From contig JALRMH010000046.1 in NCBI GenBank assembly GCA_026119935.1, positions 248,001-312,000 of the forward strand: DNA of 64,000 nt. Direction: 5' to 3'. The stretch is from Endothia cerciana (taxonomy: Eukaryota > Ascomycota > Sordariomycetes > Diaporthales > Cryphonectriaceae). The notes below the pieces were generated by a model that was not told the DNA's origin, made no database searches, and was given only the letters and a program-made list of their open reading frames with translations. Shown one piece after another: positions 46,320 to 58,400 of the stretch (within the stretch, counting starts at the first letter, position 1; each line of letters starts with the position of its first letter). The translations under genes were made by a program, and so were the position numbers.

Positions 46320-48098
46320 AGACGCTCCGTGGCCACATCTGCCAACAACATTGTCATCCGCAGTTCCTAATGCTTATCACTGGGTCGCTCGAACATGAGC
46401 GACCATCGACAAGCATCAAAGTGGCCTATCAAGACTAGCTGCTATCTTCACCTACTGGACGAGGCTGGCTTTGGGAGCTGGGGGGTCCCTACAACGACCT
46501 CACGATACCAGGTCGCCTACCAGTGCGCGTCGGGGGAGGGAGCAGGGCATCAACAAGATAGAGCTACTGCACTAGTCCCTTCTTTCTAGGCCCCAATCCC
46601 GCAAGCCCGTCTACTCTGACGCCTCATGCGCGGTGAAGATCTGGGTGACGTGCGGTGCACTTAGAATGCGCCAGCATGGAGAACGTCGGAGCCGCCAGGC
46701 AGCTTGACTGGCCGTCATGGCAGTGCTCGTCCACACATTGGCCAGCCGTTTTTCAAATTCTCATTGTTTCCTTGATGTTGATGGAAAGGATATGTACGCT
46801 CACGGTCATCAGGCGACGCTTAAACTGCCGCCTCCTACCTCATTGCTTCCTACTCACGCTTTCCTTACTCGTATCTGATGCCGCGAGACCCGGTGCTGTC
46901 TCATACACGCGCTGAACTAGGCCGACCACCTCTGGCCTGCGGCTCTTTCTTTCCTTTAGGGAGGCGGAACGGCAAAACGAGACGGCATCACTTTTCCATT
47001 GTCCCGAGATAGACCGGCACGGGCCACTCCAGAACAGGATGGGCCGGTGGGGAAGTTCATTCTTCGATCATGATGTTCTTGGCTGGAGGGGGGCATGACA
47101 AGACTTGCTGGATACCATGCCTGCGTGGCAGCAGGCGGGAGATACGGAAGGAGGGTTCTGCTATTGCCTACTGGTGGTTGAACGGATGGGATGGGCCGCA
47201 ATGCATATTAGCCAGTGGTACGACCGGTATCAGTGGCGGAGGCAACGCAGCCCGAGACAAAGACAAGACTCAGCGTCTTATGTATAAATGTATAAGATAT
47301 CCCATCAAGGCCGTTTCTGCTCCACCCTACCCTTCTAGCCTCCTCTGCCTGGTGCCCATGGAATAGGGAATCGCGATCTCGTTCACAGCTTCCTCCTGTG
47401 CTGCATAGGCCCGTCGATACTAGCGGGTAATGCGCTTTCGAGATCATGATGCCCTCCCTCGCCCCTCCCCCCTCCCTCGGCACCTAGCACAAGCCTGGCC
47501 TCTGGTCACGCCTTTGGCCTCTCTACCCTTTCGCGCAGGCTTCATCGCTCGCCCTACCCCTAGAATCCAGTCCTTTACAGTTAGATTCCTTTGAGGGAGG
47601 GGGCGGTATGCCCAAACAAGGACTGTCAAGCTGCTTCCGGGCCCAACGGCTCCGATCATGACCCTGATTCATTTGGGGGCCCGGGGGGGGGGGGGGGGGC
47701 GGATCTGGTGCTGTCCTCTTCCAGTTGGTACGGTATCTCGATACAGTCTGGCCGGGACAGCGTGGTCATAACATCCCCTTTGATCAGCGTGCCTGGCATC
47801 CGGGGAAAGGGGGCCAAGCATAAGGTCGTACGCAGCCCTTACAATGTCGGCTTCCGTCTCAAGGCAAGCAAGAGCTCACTCAAACGAATGGCACGATGGA
47901 GATCTGAGGGGGCTCAATGCAATGGCCAACTTATTCGCAGTCGATATGTAATGATTACACGCTCGTCTATCCAATCTCGACTTCTCACATCACACTTGAT
48001 GGTACACATAAGAAAGTACTCTTGAATGAAACACTTTCCTGACCACTACATGACAAACAAGGCCCCACGACTGTAGTATTATCCATGACTACTTTGCT
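46320..48098. other. Convergent intergenic region pdeH/cpyA
   Basis: This 1.78 kb region lies between two 3' ends and contains no recognisable gene. A G17 run lies at 47683-47699. Open frames reach about 144 codons without family resemblance. Confidence 0.45.
47683..47699 (+). repeat. G17 homopolymer
   Basis: A run of seventeen G residues in a convergent intergenic region, the longest homopolymer of C or G seen in the window. Confidence 0.9.
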
Positions 48099-49878
48099 TT
48101 AGTTGAACCACTCGCCGCTCAACCAGCGGTTGATGAAGTCCAGAGCTGGACCGGGCTGGTCATATGGGACCTGGATGACGATTAGCATATCGTAATTTGC
48201 ACTTGGATAAAATCATTCGGGGGGGTTGCTTACCATGTGGCCGGCACCGTAGATCTGCATGAAAGTGAAGTTACCAGAGGACTTGACCTTGCCGTACTCC
48301 TCGCCGTCAGCCTCGAGAGGCGAGAGCTTGGTGCTCTTGAAGTCCTCGTGGCCGGGCCACTCGAGCTCGTTGGACCACGCCTCGTTGCCGAGCCAGTTGC
48401 AGATGAAGTCGGCATCACCAGCGTAGATGAGCACAGGAATCTGCTCAAGGATATCAGGAACCAACAGGTGGAAGGGCTGCATCCAGTCACCCTTGAACAA
48501 GAAGTTCCGGTTGATGTCGAAGTTGCAGCTATCGTAGCTATCGATAGTCTCGACGCCCAGAGCGGCCATGACCTCCTGCTTGTTGAGATACTTGTCGATG
48601 TTGCCCAGCCCTGGGTAGCAGAGGCTGCCTCCTTCGCAGTCAATGCGGACATCGTAGGGGTTCCGACCCGACTGCTGGTATGTACCGAGGATCTGGTTGT
48701 TGCAGTAGATTGAGGCAGGAACACAGCTCAGCCAGCTCTTGCTCTCGTAGCAGTTGCTGATCATAGACTGGCAGCGGGGCAGGGCGTTATCCATAGACTG
48801 GCAATCGCTCTCGCCAAGAACAGCATCATAGCCACCCTCGCCGCAGGCCATAGGGCGGTAGTGAGGGTACTGAGTATAGGGGTCGGTCAAGCCGTTGCCG
48901 ATCAAGACGGATTTGAGGTTGATGTTGCGATTCTTGTGAGACAGGATCTCTGAGGTGAAGACCGGAATGTAGTGGCCGGCATAGCTCTCTCCGGCAATAT
49001 GGAAATCCTGCTTGGCATACTGAGGGAATTGTTCGAAGAAGAGCGTCAGGAGCGCGTAGACGTCCTTGCCGGCAGCAACGGTGTCGCTGACCGAGCCGCC
49101 GCTGTACGAGTAGCCAACGTTGACAGGCTGGTCCAGGAAGATGACGGACGCGTTGCTGTTCCAGGAGCTAGGGTTGTACTTGACCTTGACCTGGTCATCG
49201 ATGGCGGAGGGGCCGAGCTCGAAGAAGAGGCCAGTCAGGGAGGAGCATCCTGGGCCACCGTTGAGCCAGAGGACGACAGGGTCGTTCTTAGGGTCGTTGC
49301 GCGACTCAAAGAACCCTGGGCAATTCTTCATCAGTAGTTGTTCCCGGGCAGGAAGGGTGGGAGAAGAACGGGGCCGACTTACAGTAGAACAGGTGCTTGT
49401 CATTGGCCTCGTCGTCCAAGTAGCCACTGTACTGCTTGACAGTGTCGACACCAAGCTTTGAGGGGTCGACAGCCTTGGTCCGCAGGTTGTAAGACTCGAG
49501 GTCACCACCGACGACACGGTGGCTCTCCTCCTCGGCGGTAGCCTTGGTCCAGACGTTCTGGACGTGGACCCCTCTCGTAACGAAGTCCCACTCCGAGTCG
49601 GGCCTCCGGGAGTGCTTCTTTGGCTTGGGCAGAGATGGCAGAGAGTCGAAGGCGTTGGGGACAAGGAGCGCTATCTCGTCAAAGAGGGCCTTGGCCTCGT
49701 CGGTCATAGATCCAAAGGCGGCCTCGTAGTCCTTGACCTTATCGGCCCAAGAGGCGGCACCAGCAGCAGCCTCCTTGATCCTGTCGGTAGCGCCGCCGAG
49801 GACCTGCTGTGCATCCTGCTGGAAGTTGATGGCGGAGGCCGCCCCGACCAGCAGAGCCGATGAGGTGGCGATCCTCAT
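48099..49878 (-). CDS. cpyA: Carboxypeptidase Y, vacuolar serine carboxypeptidase (S10)
   Basis: This vacuolar S10 serine peptidase removes C-terminal residues from peptides. The model complement(join(48099..48170, 48234..49315, 49383..49878)) gives 549 residues, typical of fungal prepro-CPY. The N terminus [16 protein letters not shown] is a signal peptide. A propeptide of about 110 residues follows before the mature enzyme begins around [15 protein letters not shown]. The oxyanion region is LNGGPGCSS and the nucleophile lies in [11 protein letters not shown]. The catalytic Asp is in [15 protein letters not shown] and the His in [13 protein letters not shown], which spans the last intron. 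Numerous Cys residues fit the known disulfides. All junctions restore the frame (GTAAGT and GTAAGC donors). The gene is divergent from sdo1. Confidence 0.96.
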
Positions 49879-51749
49879 GGTGATGGGTTGTGATGTGTGA
49901 TGTGATGACGAGCACTGATACGGACAGACAAGCAGCGTCGATAGTGACGTACTGCAGATAAGCTGATTAGATGCTCAGGAAAGATGTGCCGGCCGCCCAC
50001 GATCCAAGCCTCGACGCAGTTCTGATCCGAGGACGTTGAGGAATGGAGGATAGGTGATGATGATGAGGGAAAGAGAGAAGAGGAGTGGAAGGTTGAAGAG
50101 GGAGAGGTGCTCGTTGCTGCTGTAGCTCGGAGCTGGGGGGGGGGGGGTGGGTTGGTTGGTACGGCACAGCATGCACAATCACGTATCCGTGGGTACCCAT
50201 GCGAAACGCCGGGGGTGGGAGGGCACGGGATGGGCTCAGCGCATTGCCGAGGAAACAGGCGTAACTCTGTCACGCCCGCCTGCTTGATGCGCTGTGCGTT
50301 GCGTCGCGTTTGCCGTGCGTTACGTGCCTGACTACCTGCTACCACAGGCACAGGGGGCTTTGCAGGCCCAGGGACCCTGATGGTGTGCTGGAATTGCTCG
50401 TGTGACCTTCTGAGTGGCCCTCGCTAAGGCGTCTCGACCCACACGGGACCCCTCTGATAGACCTTTGATAAGCCGTCATCGACGCACAGCACCCGGCGAG
50501 GCTACCTTTGTCCTGCTGCGCTTTTCCCCTTTCCTGCCCACCAGGAACAGCTGGACACGCAGGATCCATGGCCAGCAGTACCGGCATATCTGTACTGTAA
50601 ATAGCCCCGTCGATCTTCTCGAGCTGGGGCGGTCTACGATGTACATAGTAATAATCCGAGTCGTGACTGATCTGCCTGTTTGCCCATCAAGACCCGTTGG
50701 GCGGCCATAGCCTTGTCCATATCCGTCTACCATGGTACATAGTAGGAGGATCAATATACAGTAGGCTCGCCTCGAAAAGTCACTCCATCACAGAGGCTAC
50801 CCTAGACCACCTCCAACGGGACCATCTTCTGCACGTGAACTTCGTCCGGGACATCCCCCATCCAGTAGGGGAATCGGCTGTTGCGGCTGACTCCCATGGG
50901 ATGTCCTGTCTCATACATCCCTACTGCAAATACCCTGTCCTTTTGCAATGGAATCCTTTGGAGCTGGCGATGGGGCCAATAATAATGCCCGAGATGAAGA
51001 CCGCCTAGGTACATATCTGAACACGGTGAAGGGTGCCCTGGTCGATACGCACACGTGAACAAGGCGCCTCACCTCCGTTGCATGAGGCCCTGCCTAGATA
51101 GTGTCCAAGCGTCTCCGTCTTGAGGATTGGGATAAACTCATGGCTCGCCGCATACAGAGAAAGCCACAAGACCATCAAGGCACCGTCTGATCTCGGAGGC
51201 TGAATTATCCTGGTCGTACCAGAAACCCAAAACCAACCCGTCTTAGAACACCCCATCGTGACTCACAACGCTTCATCACCCAAGAACCTCAGGAGCACTT
51301 CGATAGCGTTGCGCAGCCGCGGGTGGGCTGAGGCAACTAAGTGCGCATATGCCATGCTTTGAGATTTATGTACTGTCCTTTGGATTCAGTAGCCCGTTTA
51401 CTTCCAAGGTCTTCTACGGGCTGCAATAGTCAGCATGCCTTCAAGGTTAAACCGGGCGCTAGAGCGGGAGCGAGGCTGAAGTGAGGATGGTAAGGCCTTC
51501 GGATAAGAGATAAGCCCTGAGAAAATCCCAGAAGTTCCTGAATGAACAATTATGAGCTCATACCACCCCGCCCTGCCGCGTCCTTGTTTTGAGAAGAGAA
51601 GAAGAGGATCACAACAAAATCAACACAGACTGACAGCAAACACAGACCAACACAGACCACCACTGCCAACCTCCTCTTACCTACCTACAGCTACACTGCA
51701 CACCATCCACTCACTCGCACACACGGGTCCTTCGCCCCAGCCGTCAAAG
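49879..51749. promoter_or_regulatory. Divergent promoter region cpyA/sdo1
   Basis: This 1.87 kb region contains a G13 run at 50135-50147 (poly-C on the cpyA strand, about 260 bp upstream of its start). The last 150 bp before sdo1 are A/C-rich (ACACA-type). No gene was recognised. Confidence 0.5.
50135..50147 (+). repeat. G13 homopolymer upstream of cpyA
   Basis: A run of thirteen G residues, poly-C in the direction of cpyA transcription, about 260 bp before its start codon. Confidence 0.9.
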
Positions 51750-52790
51750 ATGCCGGGCGGCCAGATCAACCAGCCCTCGAACCAGATCAAGCTGACCAAC
51801 GTCAGCCTCGTGCGCCTGAAGAAGGGCAAGCAGCGCTTCGAGATCGCCTGCTACAAAAACAAGGTGCTCGAGTGGCGCCAGGGCGTGGAGACGGACCTCG
51901 ACAACGTCCTGCAGATCACCAACGTCTTCCTGGACGTCGCCAGGGGGGCGACCGCGCCCAATGCGCAGCTCGAGAAGTCCTTCGGCAAGGGCGCCAGGCG
52001 CGACGACATCATCCTCGAGATCCTGAACAAGGGCGACATCCAGGTCGGCGACAGGGAGCGCACAGCCGAGCTCGAGCGCGTCCACGCCGAGGTCGTCAGC
52101 ATCGTCGCGAGCAAGCTAGTCGATCCGCGCACGAAGAGGGTCTACACCACCGGCATGATCGAGAAGGCCCTGGACATGCTGTCGCAGAAGGCACACCAGG
52201 ACAAGAACGACAAGGACCACAACGGCAAAGCATCCACCAGCAGTGTGGCGAGCGGCACGGGGACACCAACAGCAGGCGAGGACGGAGAGGCGAAGCCACG
52301 GCCGCCCAAGGAGAAAGAACATGTCTGGACGGGTGTAGTGACGACCAAGAGCGCCAAGAGCCAGGCGCTGGTGGCCATCAAGGCGCTAATCGCGAACCAG
52401 CCGATCCCGGTCGCGAGAGCACGCATGAGGTTGCGGATTACGTGCGCTACCAACGTGTTGAAGCAGGCTGTCAAGGCGCCTGCGCCTTCGAAAGCCAAGG
52501 AAGGTGGTAAAGGCAAGAAGGGAAAGAAGGGCAAGAAGGGAGGGGATAACGAGGAAGAGGCAGATGTGGAGGAGAACGGGGAGAGGAAGGCAACTGGCAC
52601 AGTCAAGGACAAGATCTTGGGTTTTATAGAGCAGGTCGAGACTCAGGACGTGCTGGGGAGCGAGTGGGAGGTGGTAGGGTTCGTCGAGCCGGGGGCATAC
52701 AAAGGCCTGTCAGATTTCATAGCAGACGAGACAAGGGGCCAGGGAAGGGTAGAGGTGCTAGATGCAGCCGTCACGACAGAAGACGACTAA
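51750..52790 (+). CDS. sdo1: Sdo1/SBDS-family 60S ribosome maturation factor
   Basis: Sdo1 works with the GTPase Efl1 to release Tif6 (eIF6) from cytoplasmic pre-60S subunits. The gene is a single exon of 346 residues, longer than the approximately 250 of yeast Sdo1. The N-terminal FYSH domain is clear (NQIKLTNVSLVRLKKGKQRFEIACYKNKV ending in a VLQITNVFLDV strand), with the catalytic-like loop around KSFGKGARRDDI. Domain II contains TKSAKSQALVAIKAL and the hallmark RARMRLRIT. Domain III contains WEVVGFVEPGAYKGLSDFI. Two low-complexity inserts add length: a Lys/Ser/Gly linker between domains I and II, and a Lys/Gly run (GKKGKKGKKGG) followed by an acidic stretch between II and III. The start is the Met of the standard MPGGQINQP N terminus. 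Confidence 0.95.
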   Translation: MPGGQINQPSNQIKLTNVSLVRLKKGKQRFEIACYKNKVLEWRQGVETDLDNVLQITNVFLDVARGATAPNAQLEKSFGKGARRDDIILEILNKGDIQVGDRERTAELERVHAEVVSIVASKLVDPRTKRVYTTGMIEKALDMLSQKAHQDKNDKDHNGKASTSSVASGTGTPTAGEDGEAKPRPPKEKEHVWTGVVTTKSAKSQALVAIKALIANQPIPVARARMRLRITCATNVLKQAVKAPAPSKAKEGGKGKKGKKGKKGGDNEEEADVEENGERKATGTVKDKILGFIEQVETQDVLGSEWEVVGFVEPGAYKGLSDFIADETRGQGRVEVLDAAVTTEDD

Positions 52791-53253
52791 ATGCCATCAT
52801 AACACTGCCTCCGGTTCTCCTTTCCTCTTATCTGGGCCAACTACTTTGTGCCAACTAACTTCAAGGACGTCTTCGGGTCTCTTCGCGCGCCTGTGAAGCG
52901 GACTAGAATATGGCAGTCCCGTAACTCGGTAGTACACCATGAGATTCCTATCACAAAGCCGTTGGCCCCTTGCACGATCGTCGTCAAGACAGAGCCGGTT
53001 GTGTTCAAATGCTGTTTTCAATTCCACGAATCCATTTTGTTTCAGAGGGATACCGGTTTCTTCCAGTCAACCAGTCCAGTGCCAGCGACCACAATGCAGT
53101 TTTCGATGTCGTTCTGAAAGAACCTGTTCGACGCAGAGCCATAAGCGTGCCGCCTCATGTAGCAGCAGTGCCGCAGGGAAACCATGTGTAGTATCCCTCC
53201 AAAGACCCCATCCACACAACCGACCGGGACGCCAAAAGTGACCATTGTATTTC
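52791..53253. other. Convergent intergenic spacer sdo1/rps18
   Basis: This 463 bp region lies between 3' ends. No coding or repeat signal was recognised. Confidence 0.45.
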
Positions 53254-53966
53254 TTAACCACCCTTCTTCTTGGAGACACCGACGGTCCGGCCGCGACGAC
53301 CGGTGGTCTTGGTGTGCTGACCACGGACACGCAGGCCCCAGTAGTGTCGGAGACCACGGTGGGCACGGATCTTCTTCAGGCGCTCGAGGTCATCACGGAG
53401 CTTGGAGTCGACACCGTTGGCGAGAACCTGGTAGTCCTTGCCATCGACAATATCGCGCTGTCGGTTGAGGAACCCTGGTTTGCCGCCACGTTAGCTCAAC
53501 CTGCCATTCCACTGTCTCGTTCGTAAATCGAGTTCGGAGTCGGGGGAGTCGTACAGGTAGGGATCTTGTACTGAGTAGGGTTCTGGACGATGGTGACAAT
53601 ACGCTCGAGCTCCTCAGCTGAAATGATGTTTGGTTAGCATTCTCATGTCCTCTGACAAGTCGGATCTCGGGATGATGGTAAGGTTCGTACAGGTAAGCTC
53701 TCCGGCACGCTTGTTCAGGTCGACATCGGCCTTCTTGCAGACGAGGTTGGAGTAACGGCGACCGACACCCTTGATCTTGGTGAGGGCGTAGACGACCTTC
53801 TGCTTGCCGTCGACGTTGGTGTTGAGCAGACGCAAGATGAACTGGAAGTTCGACTGTTTGCAAAAGAAAGCATCGTTTGTCAGTATCTGTGGGACTACCT
53901 TGACAATATCAATCGATTAATGAAGCAATCGTGGGAGTTTACCTTCTCGCCAGACACGAGAGACAT
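53254..53966 (-). CDS. rps18: Ribosomal protein S18 (uS13), small subunit
   Basis: uS13/RPS18 sits in the head of the 40S subunit and contacts tRNA and the 60S subunit. The model complement(join(53254..53474, 53555..53617, 53691..53853, 53943..53966)) gives 156 residues, the exact usual length. The N terminus is [20 protein letters not shown], followed by [33 protein letters not shown], the [13 protein letters not shown] segment and the basic C-terminal [18 protein letters not shown]. Three introns of 89, 73 and 80 bp occupy the gene, with two nearly identical GTACGA donors each following ACCT. This is the expected intron-rich, short-exon structure of fungal ribosomal protein genes. Confidence 0.96.
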
Positions 53967-55486
53967 GATGGGCAACCTATCGTTGATGGTGCTGCCTCAA
54001 AATGTCGTTGTCCTGCTCTTTGGGGTCAGAAAGGTTCGAGTGGAAAATCTGAGTTGCGCAGGGCGGGTAGAAGTCAAGCGGAGAGAGGAGCCCTAAGGTC
54101 CGTGCACTCACTCCACCCACGTGATCTGTTTACTGAGGGCCAGGGTAGTTCTGCTTAGGTAAGCAATCTCAGTTTCTGCCGTTGAGACTTGCTCACGGAA
54201 TGTTCTCCAACATCCTATTCTTTGATATTCAGCGAGTTCGAGGCCTCCGGACCCTTGGAAGTTGTGACGATATCTGTCCTCTTTCTTTAGTCTCGCGGGC
54301 CACATCTCAAGCCCAGTATATTGTCCTGACTTGGCGATTATTTGGTGAACTGGCTCGGGGGCCGACAGCTACCACAGCCGGCCCCATGTCAGTCTGGCCA
54401 AATATGACCTCTTGCTTTGTCAACGACATTTGCCTTATGTGTTCATGGCTACGTTCCAAGTTTACAATTTACTTATTTTCCTGGAGTAGACATGGTGCCA
54501 CTGTGGACTCGCACCCCTCCAAGACGATGCTAGTCCCCTGTGAGGGCGCTTGGGATTGCCACTGCGGCGGAAAGGCAGGAATCGTGTTATCTAGATACTG
54601 TCGGATATTCACAGAGTCTCATTTGTGGCGAGAGAGGCCCGACCTATGATGGTGTTGTTCCTAAATCTACCCAATATCTGCATCGGCAGTTCCTGGGCCG
54701 TGGGATCTGGCTCAAGGTTGTCCAATTCCCAAAGTTGAGCCAGTCATCCGCATGTCGATGCAGCCTAATTATTGGAGTAGTTCTCCTAAGCGGACCACCA
54801 AGGAACTGTTTCAATTTTCAAGTTTCTTCAGCGCATCGTTGACTCCAAAATTGACACCTATGCACCAGCGAGTACGCCTGAATCCCAGAATCCCAGACCA
54901 TACCACCAGCTAGGCAGTCTAGCAGATGCTCCTAAGTTCCCAAGTAGAAAGACACCTTGAGGTCGTTCTTTCAATTATAGGCTCTATGTTAAGTAGTACA
55001 TCGGATATGCCTTCCAGTGCACCTGAACTTTTGTCCCTTAAACAAGCACCATCAAGGGGCCTCACCCATCCCTCAATCCATCCCCTAACATCAATATCGT
55101 AACATCCACCACGATCCTCTAGAGGTAGCCCAGGGACCAGTGGTATAGATGGAATCTCGTGGCGCAGACTACTCGAAGTCCAGTCTAGGATCGCTTGGTT
55201 GCTACCAATCGCCCATTCGGCACAGTGACAGCCTGTTCTCACACTCTAGGGCTTTGTTCCCGAGCGTTTCTTCTTCTATGGGGGCGATGGCTCCTCGATG
55301 GTCTCATCACCACCGAAGACCTTTTGAGTGAGACGTATCCTGTGCTTCGGTGGCACTGGTGGGAATGTCTTGGTGTCCCCCTCATCAGCGACCGCTTTTG
55401 GGGGGCGGAACCCTCTTGCGCTTCGGCCGCATAGACGAGTGAGACTGACGTTGCTCGTTAGCACTCGCACCAATCCAGTCCCCTTT
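53967..55486. other. Intergenic region rps18 upstream/acf1 downstream
   Basis: This 1.5 kb region holds the rps18 promoter and the acf1 3' end. No gene is recognised. An intron-like branch and acceptor plus an open basic frame lie on the minus strand just after the acf1 stop, at about 55400-55470 (see findings). Confidence 0.45.
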
Positions 55487-58400
55487 CTAAGGCTTTCTTC
55501 TCGAGCGAGTCTTCATGGGAGCCGGCGGCTCTTCGACGACTTCTTCGACAACAACCTTCTTGCGGCTACCACCACGCTTGCCCTTGGGTGGTGCGGGAGC
55601 TGGGGGTTCGCTGTGCAGGTGACCCAGCTCCTCGATGGCAGTTGTGTTCTGCCACTGCAGACACCGGTACTGCGGCTGCTCCGGCGTGGGCGACCTCCTC
55701 ATCCTAGTAGCCATTCGCTTGCCGGTGGTGGCGGTTGGCTTGCCGTTCACGCGGTTCGTCTCCTCGGTCTCTTTCGGCTTCTCCTCAGCCAGACCGAGGT
55801 GTGTTTGGCGGTTCTCCATGTGCCTGAGGATCTTGTCGCTATAGTTAACCAGCTCCTTGCGCAACTTCAGCTCATTGAAACCTCGCGGGTCAAGCCAATC
55901 TATGAGCTTCTTGACGTCCTTCGGATCGTCGATGAAGCCCCACTGCCGTGCGGTGTAGACACTGGTCGGGCCCTCCTCTTTCGCCTTCCGCTCGGGCACC
56001 GTCATATTGAACTGAGCTTTGTAGTTGTTCTGCAGATCAGTTGCCAGATCGATATACCCCTCGCGCTCCAGGTCGTCAGGCCCTTGCACCCAGATACAAC
56101 CATTGGCGTAGCCGGCGTCCGCTGTGGAACTATCTGGCAGCCCGGCGTAAGGCATTCCATTGCGCTCAAACCAGTAATACCGATTCCAAAATCGGTCCTT
56201 GCCTAGCACTCTTGTGCGCGCACAGTCCGCCTCCCTCAAGTCGTTGTCGATGATCCCTATCTCCTCCTCACACTTCTTGATAAGGTCTTCCTTCTTTTGG
56301 ATGTCCTTCAAAAGCTTTGTAAATTGCTTTGACTGTTTGGGAATTGCTTTGGCGGCCTCGATCTCCTTCCTCCGCTCTTCCTCCTTCTCCTTTTGGCGCT
56401 GTCGCTCTGCGGCTCGATCCTGCCCACGCCTGAGACCACGAGCTACACTCCGCGGTACGTCGTCTTCCGTGTCAGCATTTTCCTCCTCGGTTGGGGTCAG
56501 GTCGGCTACGTCGTCCATCTTGACGTCTCCGTTGGCATCAGGCACCGGATCATGAGTAGGCGAAGGCGGGAGATTGTCCGGCAGCTGGATCTTGCGCTCC
56601 TCGTTGAGAGCCTTCAGTTCCTCGAGACTAAGGCGACCATGTCAATGTTGCTCACAGAGCAGGGAAATGGTCGAAACTTACGCTTGCTTGCGCTGCCGCT
56701 GCCAGTCAATCTTGTCTTTGCGGAACGACGTCATATGCTCGCTGCAGTCCTCCATGTATCGGCGGATGGCTTTGGTCTCGATCGTCAGCATGCAGATGAT
56801 CTGAAGAGCCTGAATACGGTAGTTGACATCAAGAGCCGCATAGTGCTGCCGGATTGTCTCCAGGGTAGGCTCAACATCCCGAGGCACCAGTTGGATGAGC
56901 AGCTCCTCACACACTGCCTTCCGTCGCTCATCCTTGGAGAGTTGGTGCAACAGCCCCACCATGATTGTCTCCCATCCACCGTCCCTGAACTTCCTCTTCC
57001 TCAGGTGGTCGATCCAGTCATAATCGGCGAGGGCTTCTTCGGCGCGGTGTTTTGGCGCGTTCTCGAGTTCTTTCTCCTCCCTCTCCGCTGCCTCTGCCTC
57101 TGCCTTCAACCTCTCGGCCTCCAGCTTCGCCATGCTGCTCCTGGTCGCCCGTGCGGCAGGTTGTGGCGTCGGTTCGCGGTCTTCATCTTCGTCCTCATCC
57201 TCCTCATCCTCCTCTTCGCTGTCTTCGTCCGGCTCAATCTCGGGGAGGCGGAACTGAACCTTACCGCCATCCGCTTCCGGATGTACCAAGACCTTGAGAA
57301 CAGCGCAGTGGATCTCATCAAACAATTGAACCTTGACATCCTCCGATGCGACCCGCGTCGCCTCCACAAAATCGTCGAAGGTGAACGAGTCGAGCTGGAA
57401 TATCTCGCAATAAACATTGAGCGTGTCCCAGGTTTCCAGGAAAAGCCCTACAGATTTCATGAGTATGTCCTCGCCCAAGGCCGGCCTGTTCTCAACCTTC
57501 ACAGGGGGGTCTTTGCACATGAATTTGATTGGTGGCCTGACCAGATGTCCCGGTTCGATACTGAGATCCTCGATGGGATACTTTGGTGGCGGGGGCGGGG
57601 GTGGTGGCTCTGGCTGCGCAAAGACTGGTGGCATGTGCGGCAGCTGGTTGTTGCGAAAAGATAGAGGGAACTGGAACGGGTTGCCAGGCAGGGGCAGGTG
57701 CATGAATTGGCCGGCCTCTGGTTTCGCAAAGACGTTCTTGCTGCCCTTGCCTCCTTGGCCAGTCTCGCCATTTTGGCTCTGGCTCTTTGGTACTTTCGGG
57801 GGCCTGGTCGCGGGTTTGAGTTCCGGTAGCCGAACTGGCCCCTGAAAGCTGTTGGCCATCCCGGACGCGTCTTGGGCATTACCGGCCGTCTGGCTGGACA
57901 ACCGCTTTTGTGACTGCGCCAGCTTGCGCTCATTCAGCTTGAACTCCCAGCGCAGGTGGTTCGGGATGCGCGTGTCAATCTTGTATTGAGCCGCGATCTC
58001 CTGCTTCACCAACCAAGGAGCTCCAGTCCATGCCTCTCGCGTAACGGTCTTCTTGATGAAGGATCGCAGTACCGACTTGGTAAAGATCTTGCGGTCGCGC
58101 CAGATGTTGTGGTCGTCGACGACGGCTTCCTCGTCCTCCCGTTTGTCCAAGCTGACGAAGTACCGGGAAAACGGTAGGCTCATGGTGCCGTCGGCGAGAC
58201 ACTTGCTACCGAATCTTGCCTTGTCCCTCACCACGCCCGTCAACCGCTCGCCGGTGAGGACGGAGACGGTAACATGCTCGCCAGGGTAGAAGTCGGACCT
58301 GAACTCCTCGTAGAGCCTATCGACCAGGTTGTCGATTCGCGATATTGTCTGGAACTGGACTCGCCGCAGAATGGGGCCCTTCAGGGGTTCGGGAAAAGCT

